Source: Paraburkholderia aromaticivorans (lineage in GTDB: Bacteria > Pseudomonadota > Gammaproteobacteria > Burkholderiales > Burkholderiaceae). From it: a DNA stretch of 64,000 nucleotides. The DNA lies in assembly GCF_012689525.1 (NCBI RefSeq), contig NZ_CP051514.1, positions 1,798,001-1,862,000 of the forward strand. Reading direction: 5' to 3'. Numbering within the stretch: the first letter of the stretch is position 1; the number at the start of each line of letters is the position of its first letter. The notes below the pieces were generated by a model. The model was not told the DNA's origin. It did no database searches and worked only from the letters and a program-made list of their open reading frames with translations. Positions 52,520-61,670 of the stretch are shown one piece after another. The position numbers and the translations under genes were made by a program.

Positions 52520-53401
52520 TCAGGCCTCCACCGCTTGCCCAAGCAATCCGCGAGGACGAAACAACAGGACCAGGAAGAGCAGCGCGAAAGCGACGCCCTC
52601 CCCCCAACCCGTTCCATCCGGCACGTAATACGCGAAGAACGTTTCGCCATACGCGAGGATGAAAGCACCCGCAACCGCACCCAGGATGCTTCCCATGCCA
52701 CCGAGCACGATCACGGCGAAGCCTTTGATGAGCAGGTCGAATCCCATGAAAGGCGCAATCGGAAAGACCGAGCTGATCAACACGCCCGTTGCGACGCCAA
52801 GCGCTACGCTCACGCCGAACGTCAATGCGTACATGCGCTCGACCGGGATACCCATCAAGGTTGCCGCCATGCGGTTCTCGGACAATGCGCGGCTCGCACG
52901 GCCGAGTTCGCTGTATTTCAGCCAGACAAATAAAAGCGCGACAAGCACCAGAGCGGCCGCGCAGGCAACCAGTCGACCGACGGGAACGAACAGCATGCCG
53001 TGCCAGAGTTGCAACGAGGTCAGCGCATAGGGCGGGTTGGTCGAGCGCTGGTCTCCGCTCCATGCAATCAAGGCGACGTTTTGCAGAATCAGCCCGAATC
53101 CAAATGTGACCAGAATCTGATTGATATGCGGCGCGTTCACCAGAGACCGGGACAGCACACGAAACAGGCCGAAACCAACAGCGCCGCCGAACAGCATGAG
53201 CGGAATTAGCGATACCAGCGGATCGAATCCCCAGAAGTGACTCGCCCAGAAAGCACCGTAGGCGCCCAGCATGAACATCTCCCCCTGGGCGAAGTTGACG
53301 AACCGGACCACGCCAAAACCCAGCGCGAGACCGACCGATGCCAGCATGTAAAGACCGCCAAGTAGAAAGCCATCAACGAGGAATTGCGGAATGTCTTGCA
53401 T
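52520..53401 (-). CDS. livH: ABC transporter permease (LivH type)
   Basis: 293 residues, strongly hydrophobic. The LivH hallmark is VDGFLLGGLYMLASVGLALGFGVVRFVNFAQGEMFMLGAYGAF; the coupling segment RASRALSENRMAATLMGIPVERMYALTFGVSVALGVATGVL is intact. First gene of the transporter operon livH-livM-livF-livG-binding protein. It starts 43 bases after the CoA-transferase stop at 53444, in the same direction, so it may be co-transcribed with the CoA-transferase and racemase. Confidence 0.92.
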   Translation of the reverse strand: MQDIPQFLVDGFLLGGLYMLASVGLALGFGVVRFVNFAQGEMFMLGAYGAFWASHFWGFDPLVSLIPLMLFGGAVGFGLFRVLSRSLVNAPHINQILVTFGFGLILQNVALIAWSGDQRSTNPPYALTSLQLWHGMLFVPVGRLVACAAALVLVALLFVWLKYSELGRASRALSENRMAATLMGIPVERMYALTFGVSVALGVATGVLISSVFPIAPFMGFDLLIKGFAVIVLGGMGSILGAVAGAFILAYGETFFAYYVPDGTGWGEGVAFALLFLVLLFRPRGLLGQAVEA

Positions 53402-53443
53402 GATTGCTGCGTCCTTGATTCGTATCGAGCCTCACAGGCGGCC

Positions 53444-54700
53444 CTAGATGACGTTCTGCTCCCGCAGACGGGCGATATCGCTATCGTTTCTGCCTAGCCA
53501 CTGGCTCAGCACGCTGTCGGTGTGCTGGCCGAGTTCGGGTGGCATGTGACAGTCAGCTTCGGGGACGTCGGACATCTTGATCGGATTGCCCGCCACCTTG
53601 ACGTGCCCCCACACGGGATCGTCGAGTGTCATCAGCATGTTGCGCGCGGCAACGTGCGGGCAATCGAATACGTCGGGAATGTCCTGCACCAACGACGCCG
53701 GGACGCTCCCCGCGCGCAGGATGTCGATTGCCTGGGCGCGCGTTAGCGTAGACAGCCACGCATCGATGTAACCATTCAGCGCGATCACGTTGGCCCGCCT
53801 CGCCACGCCGTCGACAAAACGGGCGTCGTGCGTCAGTTCCGGCCGGCCAATGGTGTCGCAGAAGCGTTCCCAGATATGCTCCCCGAGCACCGCGATCACG
53901 ATGAAGCCGTCTTTGGCGCGGTAAGTGCCGAACGGGGCGGTAACCGCGTGCACGCCCGGCTTTGCCTGCTGCTTGAGCGCGGAGTACATGGTGATCGAAA
54001 TCTCATTGAGTATCAGCGACGCGTCGTACAGCGAGATATCGATCTTCTTGCCTTTGCCCGTTTGCTCGCGTTGATACAGGGCCAGCATCACGCCATACGC
54101 GGCAAGAATTCCGCCTTCGATATCGGCGAGCGAGAAACCTAGGTACGTGGGCCGGTCGTCACTACGTTCCGGCCGGTACATGAGGCCGCTTAACGCCTGG
54201 CCGATGATGTCGAATGCCGGATAATCGGCATAGGGACTCGGCAGGACGTCGCCGTGTCCGAAGCCTGATATCGCTGCATAGATCAGGCGCGGATTTACCT
54301 TCTGTAGAGTGCTATAGCCGAGACCCAGCCGGTCCATGACGTTCGGACGCAGGTTTTCGATTACGACATCGGCATGCAGAACGAGCTCCTTGAAGATCTT
54401 CTTGCCTTCTTCGTTCTTCAGGTCCAGCGTGACGCTTTTCTTGTTGCGATTCGAGCGAAGAAACGAAATGCCTCGGTCGTTTCCCTGTTCATCCGATCTG
54501 ACCGGACTTGTGCTGCGCGAAAAGTCGCCCCCCTCGCGCGATTCTATTTTTACGACTTCAGCGCCGGCGTCCGCAAGCCACATCGAAGCGAACGGCCCGG
54601 CAAGAAAATTCTCAACAGCTAGGACTCGCACACCGGCGAGCGGTCTCGACTGGGAACGCTCCACGTCCAACACAGCAGCGTTCGGGACTTGTTGGTTCAT
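53444..54700 (-). CDS. CaiB/BaiF-family CoA-transferase
   Basis: 418 residues from the ATG at 54700 (TGGAG at six bases). A GTG at 54748 that overlaps the racemase stop is an alternative start. Signatures are VLAVENFLAGPFASMWLADAGAEVVKIES, SNRNKKSVTLDLKNEEGKK and AFDIIGQALSGLMYRPE with the catalytic Asp, ISLYDASLIL. It transfers CoA between thioester and acid. Downstream of a racemase and upstream of the transporter genes; this fits uptake followed by CoA activation in one transcript. Confidence 0.9.
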   Translation of the reverse strand: MNQQVPNAAVLDVERSQSRPLAGVRVLAVENFLAGPFASMWLADAGAEVVKIESREGGDFSRSTSPVRSDEQGNDRGISFLRSNRNKKSVTLDLKNEEGKKIFKELVLHADVVIENLRPNVMDRLGLGYSTLQKVNPRLIYAAISGFGHGDVLPSPYADYPAFDIIGQALSGLMYRPERSDDRPTYLGFSLADIEGGILAAYGVMLALYQREQTGKGKKIDISLYDASLILNEISITMYSALKQQAKPGVHAVTAPFGTYRAKDGFIVIAVLGEHIWERFCDTIGRPELTHDARFVDGVARRANVIALNGYIDAWLSTLTRAQAIDILRAGSVPASLVQDIPDVFDCPHVAARNMLMTLDDPVWGHVKVAGNPIKMSDVPEADCHMPPELGQHTDSVLSQWLGRNDSDIARLREQNVI

Positions 54701-54744
54701 TACGGCTCCAGTATCACTTCTCGTGAGGTTGGTCTGCTGTGTCG

Positions 54745-55902
54745 TCACATGATTGCTTCGGCGGTTCGCAACGCGGCCAGCTCACTGGCCGACAGTCCCC
54801 AGTCGGTGAGCGCTTCGTCGGTGTGCTCTCCGACTGCGGCGGGACCTCGCTGAATCGTAGCTTTGGTGCGACTGAAGCGTGGCGCCGGCGCTGGCTGGAC
54901 AACGCCGTCGACTTCGACGAACGTCCCGCGCGCGCGGTTATGCGGATGAAGCGGCGCCTCAGCGAGTGACAACACCGGAGAAAGACAGGTTTCAGCACCC
55001 TCGGCAAGCGCACACCATTCGTCCCGCGTGCGCTGCCTGAATACCTCCGCGAAGCGGTTATGCAGTGTCGGCCAGCCATCTCGATCGTGCTGGCCGGGCA
55101 GCGTTTCACCGTCCAGACCCAGCAGTTCCAGCGTCACTTTGTAGAAGCGAGGTTCGTTGGAAGCGAGTGCGATGTACCGACCGTCCTTTGTCTCGTAGAC
55201 GTTGTACCAGGGCGCGCCGGAATCCAGACGGTTCGTACCGCGCTCATCGGTCCACGCGCCAGCCGCGCGCATGCCGTAGATCAGTGTCATCAACGAGGAG
55301 GCGCCGTCGACCATGGCAGCATCGACCACCTGACCCTTGCCCGACTGTCTCGCTTCGAGGATCGCGCAGACAATGCCGAAGGCGAGATAGAGTCCGCCGC
55401 CGCCGAAATCGCCAACGAGGTTCAGCGGCGGAACCGGCGGCCCATTCCTGGTTCCGATCGAGTGCAGCGCGCCGGTTAGCGCGATGTAGTTGAGGTCGTG
55501 ACCGGGTGCTTGCGAAAGTGGGCCCTCCTGCCCCCAGCCAGTCATCCGGCCATACACCAGTGCGGGATTCGCGGCGAGACAATCGTCGGGACCGAGGCCG
55601 AGCCGTTCGGCAACGCCGGGGCGAAATCCTTCGATGACGGCATCAGCCTGGCCGAGCAGTCGTTTAACGAGCGTGACCGATTCCGGCTTCTTCAGATCCA
55701 TCGCGACCGAGCGGCGGCCGCGGTTCAGCAGATTGAAGCGATCGTCCATCGGTACACCGCTGTCGGACGCAACGATCCGGTCGATGCGCAAGACTTCAGC
55801 GCCCATATCGGACAGAATCATCGAGCCAAAGGGTCCTGGTCCGATACCGCCGAGTTCTACCACCTTGACCCCTGCGAGCGGGCCCGTTTTGTCTTTTTCC
55901 AC
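54745..55902 (-). CDS. Alpha-methylacyl-CoA racemase, copy 2
   Basis: 385 residues from a GTG at 55902. GPLAGVKVVELGGIGPGPFGSMILSDMGAEVLRIDR, GHDLNYIALTGALHSIG (His) and VGDFGGGGLYLAFGIVC (Asp) mark it as AMACR-type. It closely parallels the racemase at 36283-37455 through its entire length, including the tail motif VQPAPAPRFSRT. It is between the SDR at 55972 and the CoA-transferase at 53444. Two racemases in one locus imply that methyl-branched intermediates occur twice, or that two parallel routes exist. Confidence 0.88.
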   Translation of the reverse strand: MEKDKTGPLAGVKVVELGGIGPGPFGSMILSDMGAEVLRIDRIVASDSGVPMDDRFNLLNRGRRSVAMDLKKPESVTLVKRLLGQADAVIEGFRPGVAERLGLGPDDCLAANPALVYGRMTGWGQEGPLSQAPGHDLNYIALTGALHSIGTRNGPPVPPLNLVGDFGGGGLYLAFGIVCAILEARQSGKGQVVDAAMVDGASSLMTLIYGMRAAGAWTDERGTNRLDSGAPWYNVYETKDGRYIALASNEPRFYKVTLELLGLDGETLPGQHDRDGWPTLHNRFAEVFRQRTRDEWCALAEGAETCLSPVLSLAEAPLHPHNRARGTFVEVDGVVQPAPAPRFSRTKATIQRGPAAVGEHTDEALTDWGLSASELAALRTAEAIM

Positions 55903-55971
55903 ATCTGTCTCCCATACAACCGATCCGGACGTCTGGATGCGCCCGTGAGAAATAATTCGCTTCGGGCAGCT

Positions 55972-56754
55972 TCACCAGCCGCCGAAGGACAAGCCACCGT
56001 TGACGCTGACAGTCTGCCCGGTGACCTGCGAGCTCTGGTCCGATGCGAGGAAAACGGCGACGCGCGCAACCTCTTCGGCGGTCGGCGCCCGTCCAGATGG
56101 GAAGCGCTCCAGTGCCTTTGAGAAAAGTCCCGTCTGGAAAGTCTTCTCTCCAAAGATCCGATCCCACGACGGCGTGTCGGACGTCAGCGTCAACGACACG
56201 CTGTTGACGCGGATCTGCCAGCGAGAGAATTCCTTCGCCAAGGTCTTGGTCATCAGAATGACCCCCGCACCGAACGCACCGACCACCGATTCGCCTGGCG
56301 TTGCGTGACGACCGGCATCGGTGCCGACCATGACGACCGAGCCACCGCGCACCCGCAAATAAGGCAATGCGGCGTGAACAGGGAAGATCCGGGCAAAGAA
56401 GCGCGAATTGAACGCGGACACCAGTTCCGACCCGCTCATGTCAGCGAAAGGCATCGGCCGCACCGCGCCCTGCGCGCCGGAACTCACGACCACGTCGATA
56501 CCGCCATTGATTGCCGCGGCGGCGCTTGCCACTTTCAAGGTGGCTTCATAGTCGGTGGTGTCGCCGATCACAAAGCTCACCCGGTCAGAGACTTTCTTGA
56601 GTTCGGCAACGGCCTTCTCGCCTTTTTCCTCGGAGCGGCTATTAATCACCACGATGGCGCCGTTGGCCGCGAGCTTTTCAGCCACGCGCAACCCGAGCCC
56701 GCCAGATGCACCGGTAATGAGGGCGACCTTGTTTTCAAAATCCGCGTATTGCAC
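55972..56754 (-). CDS. Atypical short-chain dehydrogenase/reductase, paralogue of 16532-17314
   Basis: 260 residues from a GTG at 56754 with AAGGAGACG upstream; the longer frame is not supported. The cofactor motif TGASGGLGLRVA is intact. As in the other copy, the expected Tyr-x3-Lys is absent (GESVVGAFGAGVILMTK: Tyr is Val, Lys is Gly), and the Ser position reads GT. Everything from QYADFENKV to the final GGLSFGGW is strongly conserved between the two, so selection has retained the altered site. Probably a non-classical enzyme or a CoA-thioester binding protein. Carries its own 28-bp element upstream. Confidence 0.82.
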   Translation of the reverse strand: MQYADFENKVALITGASGGLGLRVAEKLAANGAIVVINSRSEEKGEKAVAELKKVSDRVSFVIGDTTDYEATLKVASAAAAINGGIDVVVSSGAQGAVRPMPFADMSGSELVSAFNSRFFARIFPVHAALPYLRVRGGSVVMVGTDAGRHATPGESVVGAFGAGVILMTKTLAKEFSRWQIRVNSVSLTLTSDTPSWDRIFGEKTFQTGLFSKALERFPSGRAPTAEEVARVAVFLASDQSSQVTGQTVSVNGGLSFGGW

Positions 56755-56883
56755 TTCCGTCTCCTTGAATGTGTTCTGAACGGTGCGTCGATCTTCGGCA
56801 CCTCTTGATCCGCCGTGGCTGCGCTGCCTTCCAACTCTTGTCGCCGCGTTTGTAGAGATCGTATGAGGCGCGAGTTCGAACTT

Positions 56884-56912
56884 CAATTTGTAAGTGCCGA
56901 ACGCCATGATTC
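56884..56912 (+). promoter_or_regulatory. Conserved 28-bp upstream element, copy D
   Basis: Reads CAATTTGTAAGTGCCGAA followed by CGCCATGATTC, one base longer than copies A-C. It lies 130 bases upstream of the SDR start and 206 bases upstream of the divergent flavoprotein gene, so it could serve both. Confidence 0.55.
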
Positions 56913-57117
56913 GTTTTTCACGAATTCGGACGATCGGGACGAGATCGCCCGCGGAGCCCATAAAACTAGATCCGTCTCATTCGTCGAACGCGAAACCCGA
57001 GGTTCGCCAGTTGCAAGTTGAATCCGCCTGCCCTCGTCCATAGCATTCATCCATGCACTCTCGCGATCGCCCTTCATCGCGGGAGCAGCGACGCCTATTT
57101 CCCAAGGAGACACGCAA

Positions 57118-58206
57118 ATGAATACATTGAAGACACCGATCTGCGACTTGCTCAACATCGAATACCCCATTCTTCAGGCCGGCATGGGTGGCGTCGCATT
57201 CGGCCCCCTGGCCGCGGCGGTTTCCAAGGCCGGTGGACTCGGAACCATCGCCGCGATTTCCCCGACTCCGGAACGGGTCGAGCAGGAGATCATCCTGGCC
57301 CGCAGCCTGACCGACAAACCGATCTGTGTAGATATCGGTTTCCCGTTGCGCGCACCAAAAGAGAAATCCGACATCGAGCTTCCGGAATTGCCCGGCCCGC
57401 TCAAGCAACTCCATCAGGAAATCGAGGCACTCGGCGTCGAGATCAAGTCGGCCGACGACCAGGCCATGAGCATCGAAGATGCCAGGACGAAGCTGGAGAT
57501 CTGTTTCAGGCACGGCGTGGAGGTGATTGCCTGCGCCCTCGGCACGCCAAAGTGGGTGGTTGAGGCATGCCACGCGCGTGGCGTGAAGGTCATCAGCATC
57601 GTCGGCCGTGCGTCACATGCCCAGACTGCGATCCGCAATGGCACCGACATCGTGGTCGTCCAAGGAACGGAAGGCGGCGGTCACACCGGCGATATCGGTC
57701 TCATCACCCTGCTTGCGGAAGTGCTGGAGTTCTCGACAGTGCCGGTGGTCGCCGCCGGCGGTATCGTCAACGGATCGCAGATCGCGGGTGTCCTGACCCA
57801 GGGCGCGCAAGGTGTCTGGGTCGGCACGCGCTTCATCGGCAGTCAGGAGTCGAGCGTCGGGCCCAATTACAAACAGTCGCTGGTCGAGGCTGAAAACGAC
57901 AGCACGATACGTTCGCTGCTGTTCGATGGCCTCTATGTGCGTCAACTGCAAAATCGCTTCACTGAAGTTTGGGAAGGTCATGAGGCTGAGCTCCAGCCGT
58001 ATCCCATTCAGCGCATCGTAATCGCACCGTCGCGCTTCGCGGCCGCCGCAGCCGACCTGAAAGATCACCAGGCCTTACCCGCTGGACAGGGCTCCGGCCT
58101 GATCCGCGACTTGCCGCCCGCTGGCGAGTTGTTGCACCGGCTGGTCGACGAAACCGTCGAGGCACTCCGCAAAGCCCAGCAACGCATCCAGCTCAAGGTC
58201 GCCTGA
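57118..58206 (+). CDS. Nitronate monooxygenase-like FMN enzyme
   Basis: 362 residues, ATG at 57118 with AAGGAGACAC upstream. The TIM-barrel features of the nitronate monooxygenase/2-nitropropane dioxygenase family are clear: YPILQAGMGGVAFGPLAAAVSKAGGLGTIA, VVVQGTEGGGHTGDIGLITLL with the conserved His, VVAAGGIVNG and GVWVGTRFIGSQES (FMN phosphate). The family also includes FabK-like enoyl reductases. In this CoA-rich setting, oxidation or reduction of an acyl-CoA is as likely as nitronate oxidation. Followed two bases later by an acetyl-CoA hydrolase/transferase gene. Confidence 0.85.
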   Translation: MNTLKTPICDLLNIEYPILQAGMGGVAFGPLAAAVSKAGGLGTIAAISPTPERVEQEIILARSLTDKPICVDIGFPLRAPKEKSDIELPELPGPLKQLHQEIEALGVEIKSADDQAMSIEDARTKLEICFRHGVEVIACALGTPKWVVEACHARGVKVISIVGRASHAQTAIRNGTDIVVVQGTEGGGHTGDIGLITLLAEVLEFSTVPVVAAGGIVNGSQIAGVLTQGAQGVWVGTRFIGSQESSVGPNYKQSLVEAENDSTIRSLLFDGLYVRQLQNRFTEVWEGHEAELQPYPIQRIVIAPSRFAAAAADLKDHQALPAGQGSGLIRDLPPAGELLHRLVDETVEALRKAQQRIQLKVA

Positions 58207-58208
58207 TC

Positions 58209-59492
58209 ATGCTCGTTCTCGATCATCCGGACGAGCTCGACCTGCCAGCACTGCTGCGGCCGCAGGACGCCATTGTGTGCAGCCAGGGACTGGCCGAACC
58301 GGTTTCCCTGACGACGCGGCTAGTTCAGCAAAGAGCCACGTTCGGGCCGGTCCAGCTGTTCCTCGGCCCGACATTCTCCGACACGTTCCGCCCCGAACAC
58401 GGCGATGCGATCGCCTTCCGGAGCTATTGCGGCACGGGCCGGAACGCGGCGCTCAAGTCGGCCGGCGTGCTGGACATCGTCCCATCGCACTACTCTGAAC
58501 TCCCAGGCCTTTTTGCCACGGGCGCGCTGCCGTGCGACGTGGCACTGTTGACGGCCTCGGAGCCCGATGCGCAGGGCCGCTTCAACCTCGGCCTGACCCG
58601 CGACTATGTGATCGAGGCAGCGCGCCGTGCGCGGCTCGTCATCGTCGAGGTCAGCAGTCGTGTTCCGTGGGTATTTGGGGCAGAACTGCCGTCCGACATC
58701 CAGCCGGACATTGTGGTGCGTACCGACCGTGAACCATTGTCGCTTGTGTCGAAGAGCAGCGGCGCGGCGAGCGAGGTCGAGCGCGCCATTGCAGCGCGAG
58801 TCAGCCAACTGATCCCCGACGGCGCGGCGCTGGAGCTTGGCATCGGCGTACTGCCCGATCTCGTTTTGCAGGCGCTGCGCGGCCACCGCGATCTCGGCAT
58901 TCATTCGGGGGTGATCGGCGACGGCGTCGTCGAACTGATGGAGGCGGGCGTGATCAACAACACGCGCAAGCTCGTCGACACAGGTACGACGGTCGCGGGG
59001 CTACTTATGGGCAGCCGGCGCCTGCTCGACTTCGCACATCGCAACCCCTGCATTCGACTTGCGCCGGCATCGCACACACACGACCCGGGTGTGTTGCGGG
59101 CAATCCCTAACTTCGTCGCGCTCAACGGCGCTATCGAAGTGGACCTGACAGGCCAGGTCAACGCGGAAAGCCTCAACGGCAGCTATATCGGCACGGTCGG
59201 CGGCCAGCTCGATTTCGTTCGGGGCGCTAACGGGTCACCTGGTGGGCGCTCAATCATGCTGCTGCCTTCGACCGCCCGCAATGGCACGCTCAGCCGTATT
59301 GTTCCCCGTATGCCCGACAACGTCGTGACCACGCCGCGCAGCGATGCGGACGTCATCGTGACCGAATGGGGTGCAGCAGAATTGCGCGGCAAGAGTCTGC
59401 GAGAGCGTGTGGCGGCCATGATTGCAATCGCGCACCCGCACTTCCGCGACGCGCTCAGGCACTCGGACGAAACGCTCGAGGCATTGAGCTAA
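58209..59492 (+). CDS. Acetyl-CoA hydrolase/transferase-family protein, copy 1
   Basis: 427 residues. Class I CoA-transferase/hydrolase family (Cat1, 4-hydroxybutyrate CoA-transferase type). SQGLAEPVSL, then ELGIGVLPDLVLQAL, ALNGAIEVDLTGQVNAESL with the catalytic Glu, GGQLDFVRGANGSPGGRSIMLLPSTARNG and VTEWGAAELRGKSLRER are the family blocks. Starts two bases after the flavoprotein gene. It probably exchanges CoA between acetyl- or succinyl-CoA and the pathway acid. A close paralogue is at 61804-63093. Confidence 0.88.
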   Translation: MLVLDHPDELDLPALLRPQDAIVCSQGLAEPVSLTTRLVQQRATFGPVQLFLGPTFSDTFRPEHGDAIAFRSYCGTGRNAALKSAGVLDIVPSHYSELPGLFATGALPCDVALLTASEPDAQGRFNLGLTRDYVIEAARRARLVIVEVSSRVPWVFGAELPSDIQPDIVVRTDREPLSLVSKSSGAASEVERAIAARVSQLIPDGAALELGIGVLPDLVLQALRGHRDLGIHSGVIGDGVVELMEAGVINNTRKLVDTGTTVAGLLMGSRRLLDFAHRNPCIRLAPASHTHDPGVLRAIPNFVALNGAIEVDLTGQVNAESLNGSYIGTVGGQLDFVRGANGSPGGRSIMLLPSTARNGTLSRIVPRMPDNVVTTPRSDADVIVTEWGAAELRGKSLRERVAAMIAIAHPHFRDALRHSDETLEALS

Positions 59493-59513
59493 CAGCGACG
59501 CGGTCATCATGCT

Positions 59514-60473
59514 TTAGCTTGTCACGTAGACAGACGTACTCTCCGAAGGCAAGAGCGCAGCATGGCTGTTCGCATGCTCGACTTCCTTGATCGGAGTGCG
59601 GCCGAATAGACGCTTGAAATCCCGGCTGAACTGCGACGGACTTTCATAGCCGACTTCAGCGGACGCTGCCGCGGCGCCGATGCCGTTGTGAAGCATCAGC
59701 AAGCGCGCTTTCTGAAGACGCGTAGTCTTCAGATACTGCAATGGCGACGTCGCCGTGACGGCCTTGAACTTTGCATGAAAGCCGGCAACGCTCATGTGCG
59801 CTTCGTCCGCCAGCATCCCCACGCTCAGATTGCTGGAAAAATTGACATGGATACGCCGCAGCGCGTGGGCGATCTGGCCGAAATCGCTGCGACGCACCAA
59901 CGCTGCGCGCAACACGTTACCCTGCTCCCCCGTCAGTACCCGGTAACAGATTTCACGGACGATCGAGGGGCCAAGGACCTCCGCGTCAACGGCACTGCAC
60001 AACGATTTGAGTAGACGCGTGACAGCATCGCTCATTTCATCAGACAAGGCGGTGGCGAAGATGCTGGTCGGCGCAGCACTAGGGCGTCCGTATCGTGTGT
60101 CGAGCAACTCCAGCAGATCCACGAGGACGTCGATATCGACGCGCACGCAAACGGCGAACATCGGGGCGTCCTCGCTTGCCTGGGTCTCACATTCGAGCGG
60201 CAGCGGCACGGACAATACCAGGTACTGGTTAGGGTCATAGGTGTAGACGCGTTCACCGACATAAGCACGTTTGCGGCCCTGGCAGATGAAAACGATACTG
60301 GGCTCGTACATGATCGGCGTTCGTGCGATCGACCGGTTCGCGCGCACGAATTTGACGGAATCCAGACGCGACTGCGTCGAACCCTCGTTGGGAGCAAGCG
60401 TGGCCAATAAATCGAGCATCCCCAATGGGGAGCAACCGTTCGCACTGGCGGCGTCATGCTGGCAATCGGTCAT
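59514..60473 (-). CDS. AraC-family transcriptional regulator
   Basis: 319 residues. An N-terminal AraC-type effector domain (MYEPSIVFICQGRKRAYVGERVYTYDPNQYLVLSVPLPLECE, as in YqhC-like regulators) is followed by the DNA-binding domain RRIHVNFSSNLSVGMLADEAHMSVAGFHAKFKAVTATSPLQYLKTTRLQKARLLM and VGYESPSQFSRDFKRLFGRTP. Convergent with the preceding gene (21 bases) and divergent from the hydrolase at 60647, which it may regulate. It is flanked by the two acetyl-CoA hydrolase-family paralogues. Confidence 0.93.
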   Translation of the reverse strand: MTDCQHDAASANGCSPLGMLDLLATLAPNEGSTQSRLDSVKFVRANRSIARTPIMYEPSIVFICQGRKRAYVGERVYTYDPNQYLVLSVPLPLECETQASEDAPMFAVCVRVDIDVLVDLLELLDTRYGRPSAAPTSIFATALSDEMSDAVTRLLKSLCSAVDAEVLGPSIVREICYRVLTGEQGNVLRAALVRRSDFGQIAHALRRIHVNFSSNLSVGMLADEAHMSVAGFHAKFKAVTATSPLQYLKTTRLQKARLLMLHNGIGAAAASAEVGYESPSQFSRDFKRLFGRTPIKEVEHANSHAALLPSESTSVYVTS

Positions 60474-60646
60474 TACGGCGTTTGCTCCAGATATTAAAGA
60501 GCCAGAATTCTTTCATATTGGTTCCGTCTCGTCTGCAGACTTGTAGAAACAGGCAAGATTCTTCGAGATTTCATCATTCGCTTTTGAGCCCTCGACTTCT
60601 AACATTGATTCACCGGCGCCTCGCCGATTTCACTAAAGGATGACCG

Positions 60647-61561
60647 ATGAAAACGATCGTCACGTTTACCAGTAACGGTCTGAAAATTGCAGGCCATCTC
60701 TATTTTCCAGACGATTACAAGGACGGCGAAAAACGGCCCGCAGTCGTGACGAGCCATCCGTTCGGCGGCGTGAAGGAGCAGACAGCCGGACTCTATGCGC
60801 AGAAGCTTGCCAACAAGGGCTTCGTGACGCTGGCGTTCGACGCCTCCTATCAGGGCGAAAGCGGAGGAGAGCCGCGCTACCTGGAAGATCCCTTCACGCG
60901 CGCCGAAGACATCAAGTCGGCGGTAACGTTTCTCACCACGCGCCCCGAAGTAGACGCCGAGCGTATTGGGGCACTGGGTATCTGCGCCTCAGGCGGCTAC
61001 GTGCCCTATACGGCGCAAACCGAACGGCGCATCAAGGCCGTTGCCGCGGTGAGCGGAGCCGACATGGGCGCGCTGTTCCGCGAAGGACTCGGCGGCGGAG
61101 GCAGCACAGCGGCGCTGCAGGCCATGCTGGAGCAGTCGGGTAAAGCGCGCACTGCAGAGGCAAAGGGCGAACCGGCCCACCTCGAACACGTCGTGCCCAA
61201 CACGCCTGCGGAAATCACCAAGGAGACGCCGACCCTGTATGCCGAAGGCACCGACTATTACCGCACGCCGCGAGCACAGCACCCCAATTCGCCGAACTGG
61301 TTTGTGTTCAGGAGTGTCGACCGGATCGCCGCCTATTCGTCCTACGACCGTGTCGATCTGATTTCGCCGCACCCGTTGCTGATGATTGCCGGCACGAACG
61401 CCGACACGCGCTATTTCAGTGAACTGGCAATCGAAAAGGCGCAGGAACCCAAAGAGCTGTTCCTGATCGAGGGTGCATCGCATATCGACCTGTACGACAA
61501 GGAAGAATATGTCGGGCCGGCGGTGGAAAAGCTCGATAGCTTCTTCAAACAGTATCTGTGA
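60647..61561 (+). CDS. Alpha/beta hydrolase (YcjY/dienelactone hydrolase type)
   Basis: 304 residues from the ATG at 60647. VVTSHPFGGVKEQTAGLYAQKLANKGFVTLAFDASYQGES is the strand and oxyanion region, GICASGGYVPYTA the nucleophile elbow, and EGASHIDLYDKEEYV carries the late His. This is the YcjY-like branch near dienelactone hydrolases. It lies divergent from the AraC regulator. Substrate unknown; regulation by the AraC protein is suggested by the divergent arrangement. Confidence 0.85.
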   Translation: MKTIVTFTSNGLKIAGHLYFPDDYKDGEKRPAVVTSHPFGGVKEQTAGLYAQKLANKGFVTLAFDASYQGESGGEPRYLEDPFTRAEDIKSAVTFLTTRPEVDAERIGALGICASGGYVPYTAQTERRIKAVAAVSGADMGALFREGLGGGGSTAALQAMLEQSGKARTAEAKGEPAHLEHVVPNTPAEITKETPTLYAEGTDYYRTPRAQHPNSPNWFVFRSVDRIAAYSSYDRVDLISPHPLLMIAGTNADTRYFSELAIEKAQEPKELFLIEGASHIDLYDKEEYVGPAVEKLDSFFKQYL

Positions 61562-61670
61562 GCGCAGAGCGGCGCAAGCGCGTCGCGATCGCGCAATGGC
61601 CTCGGGGCGCGTGTCAGGGTCGCCCCTTTCGCCTCCCCCTGACCGCGTTTCCATAGCCCACGGGCTGATT

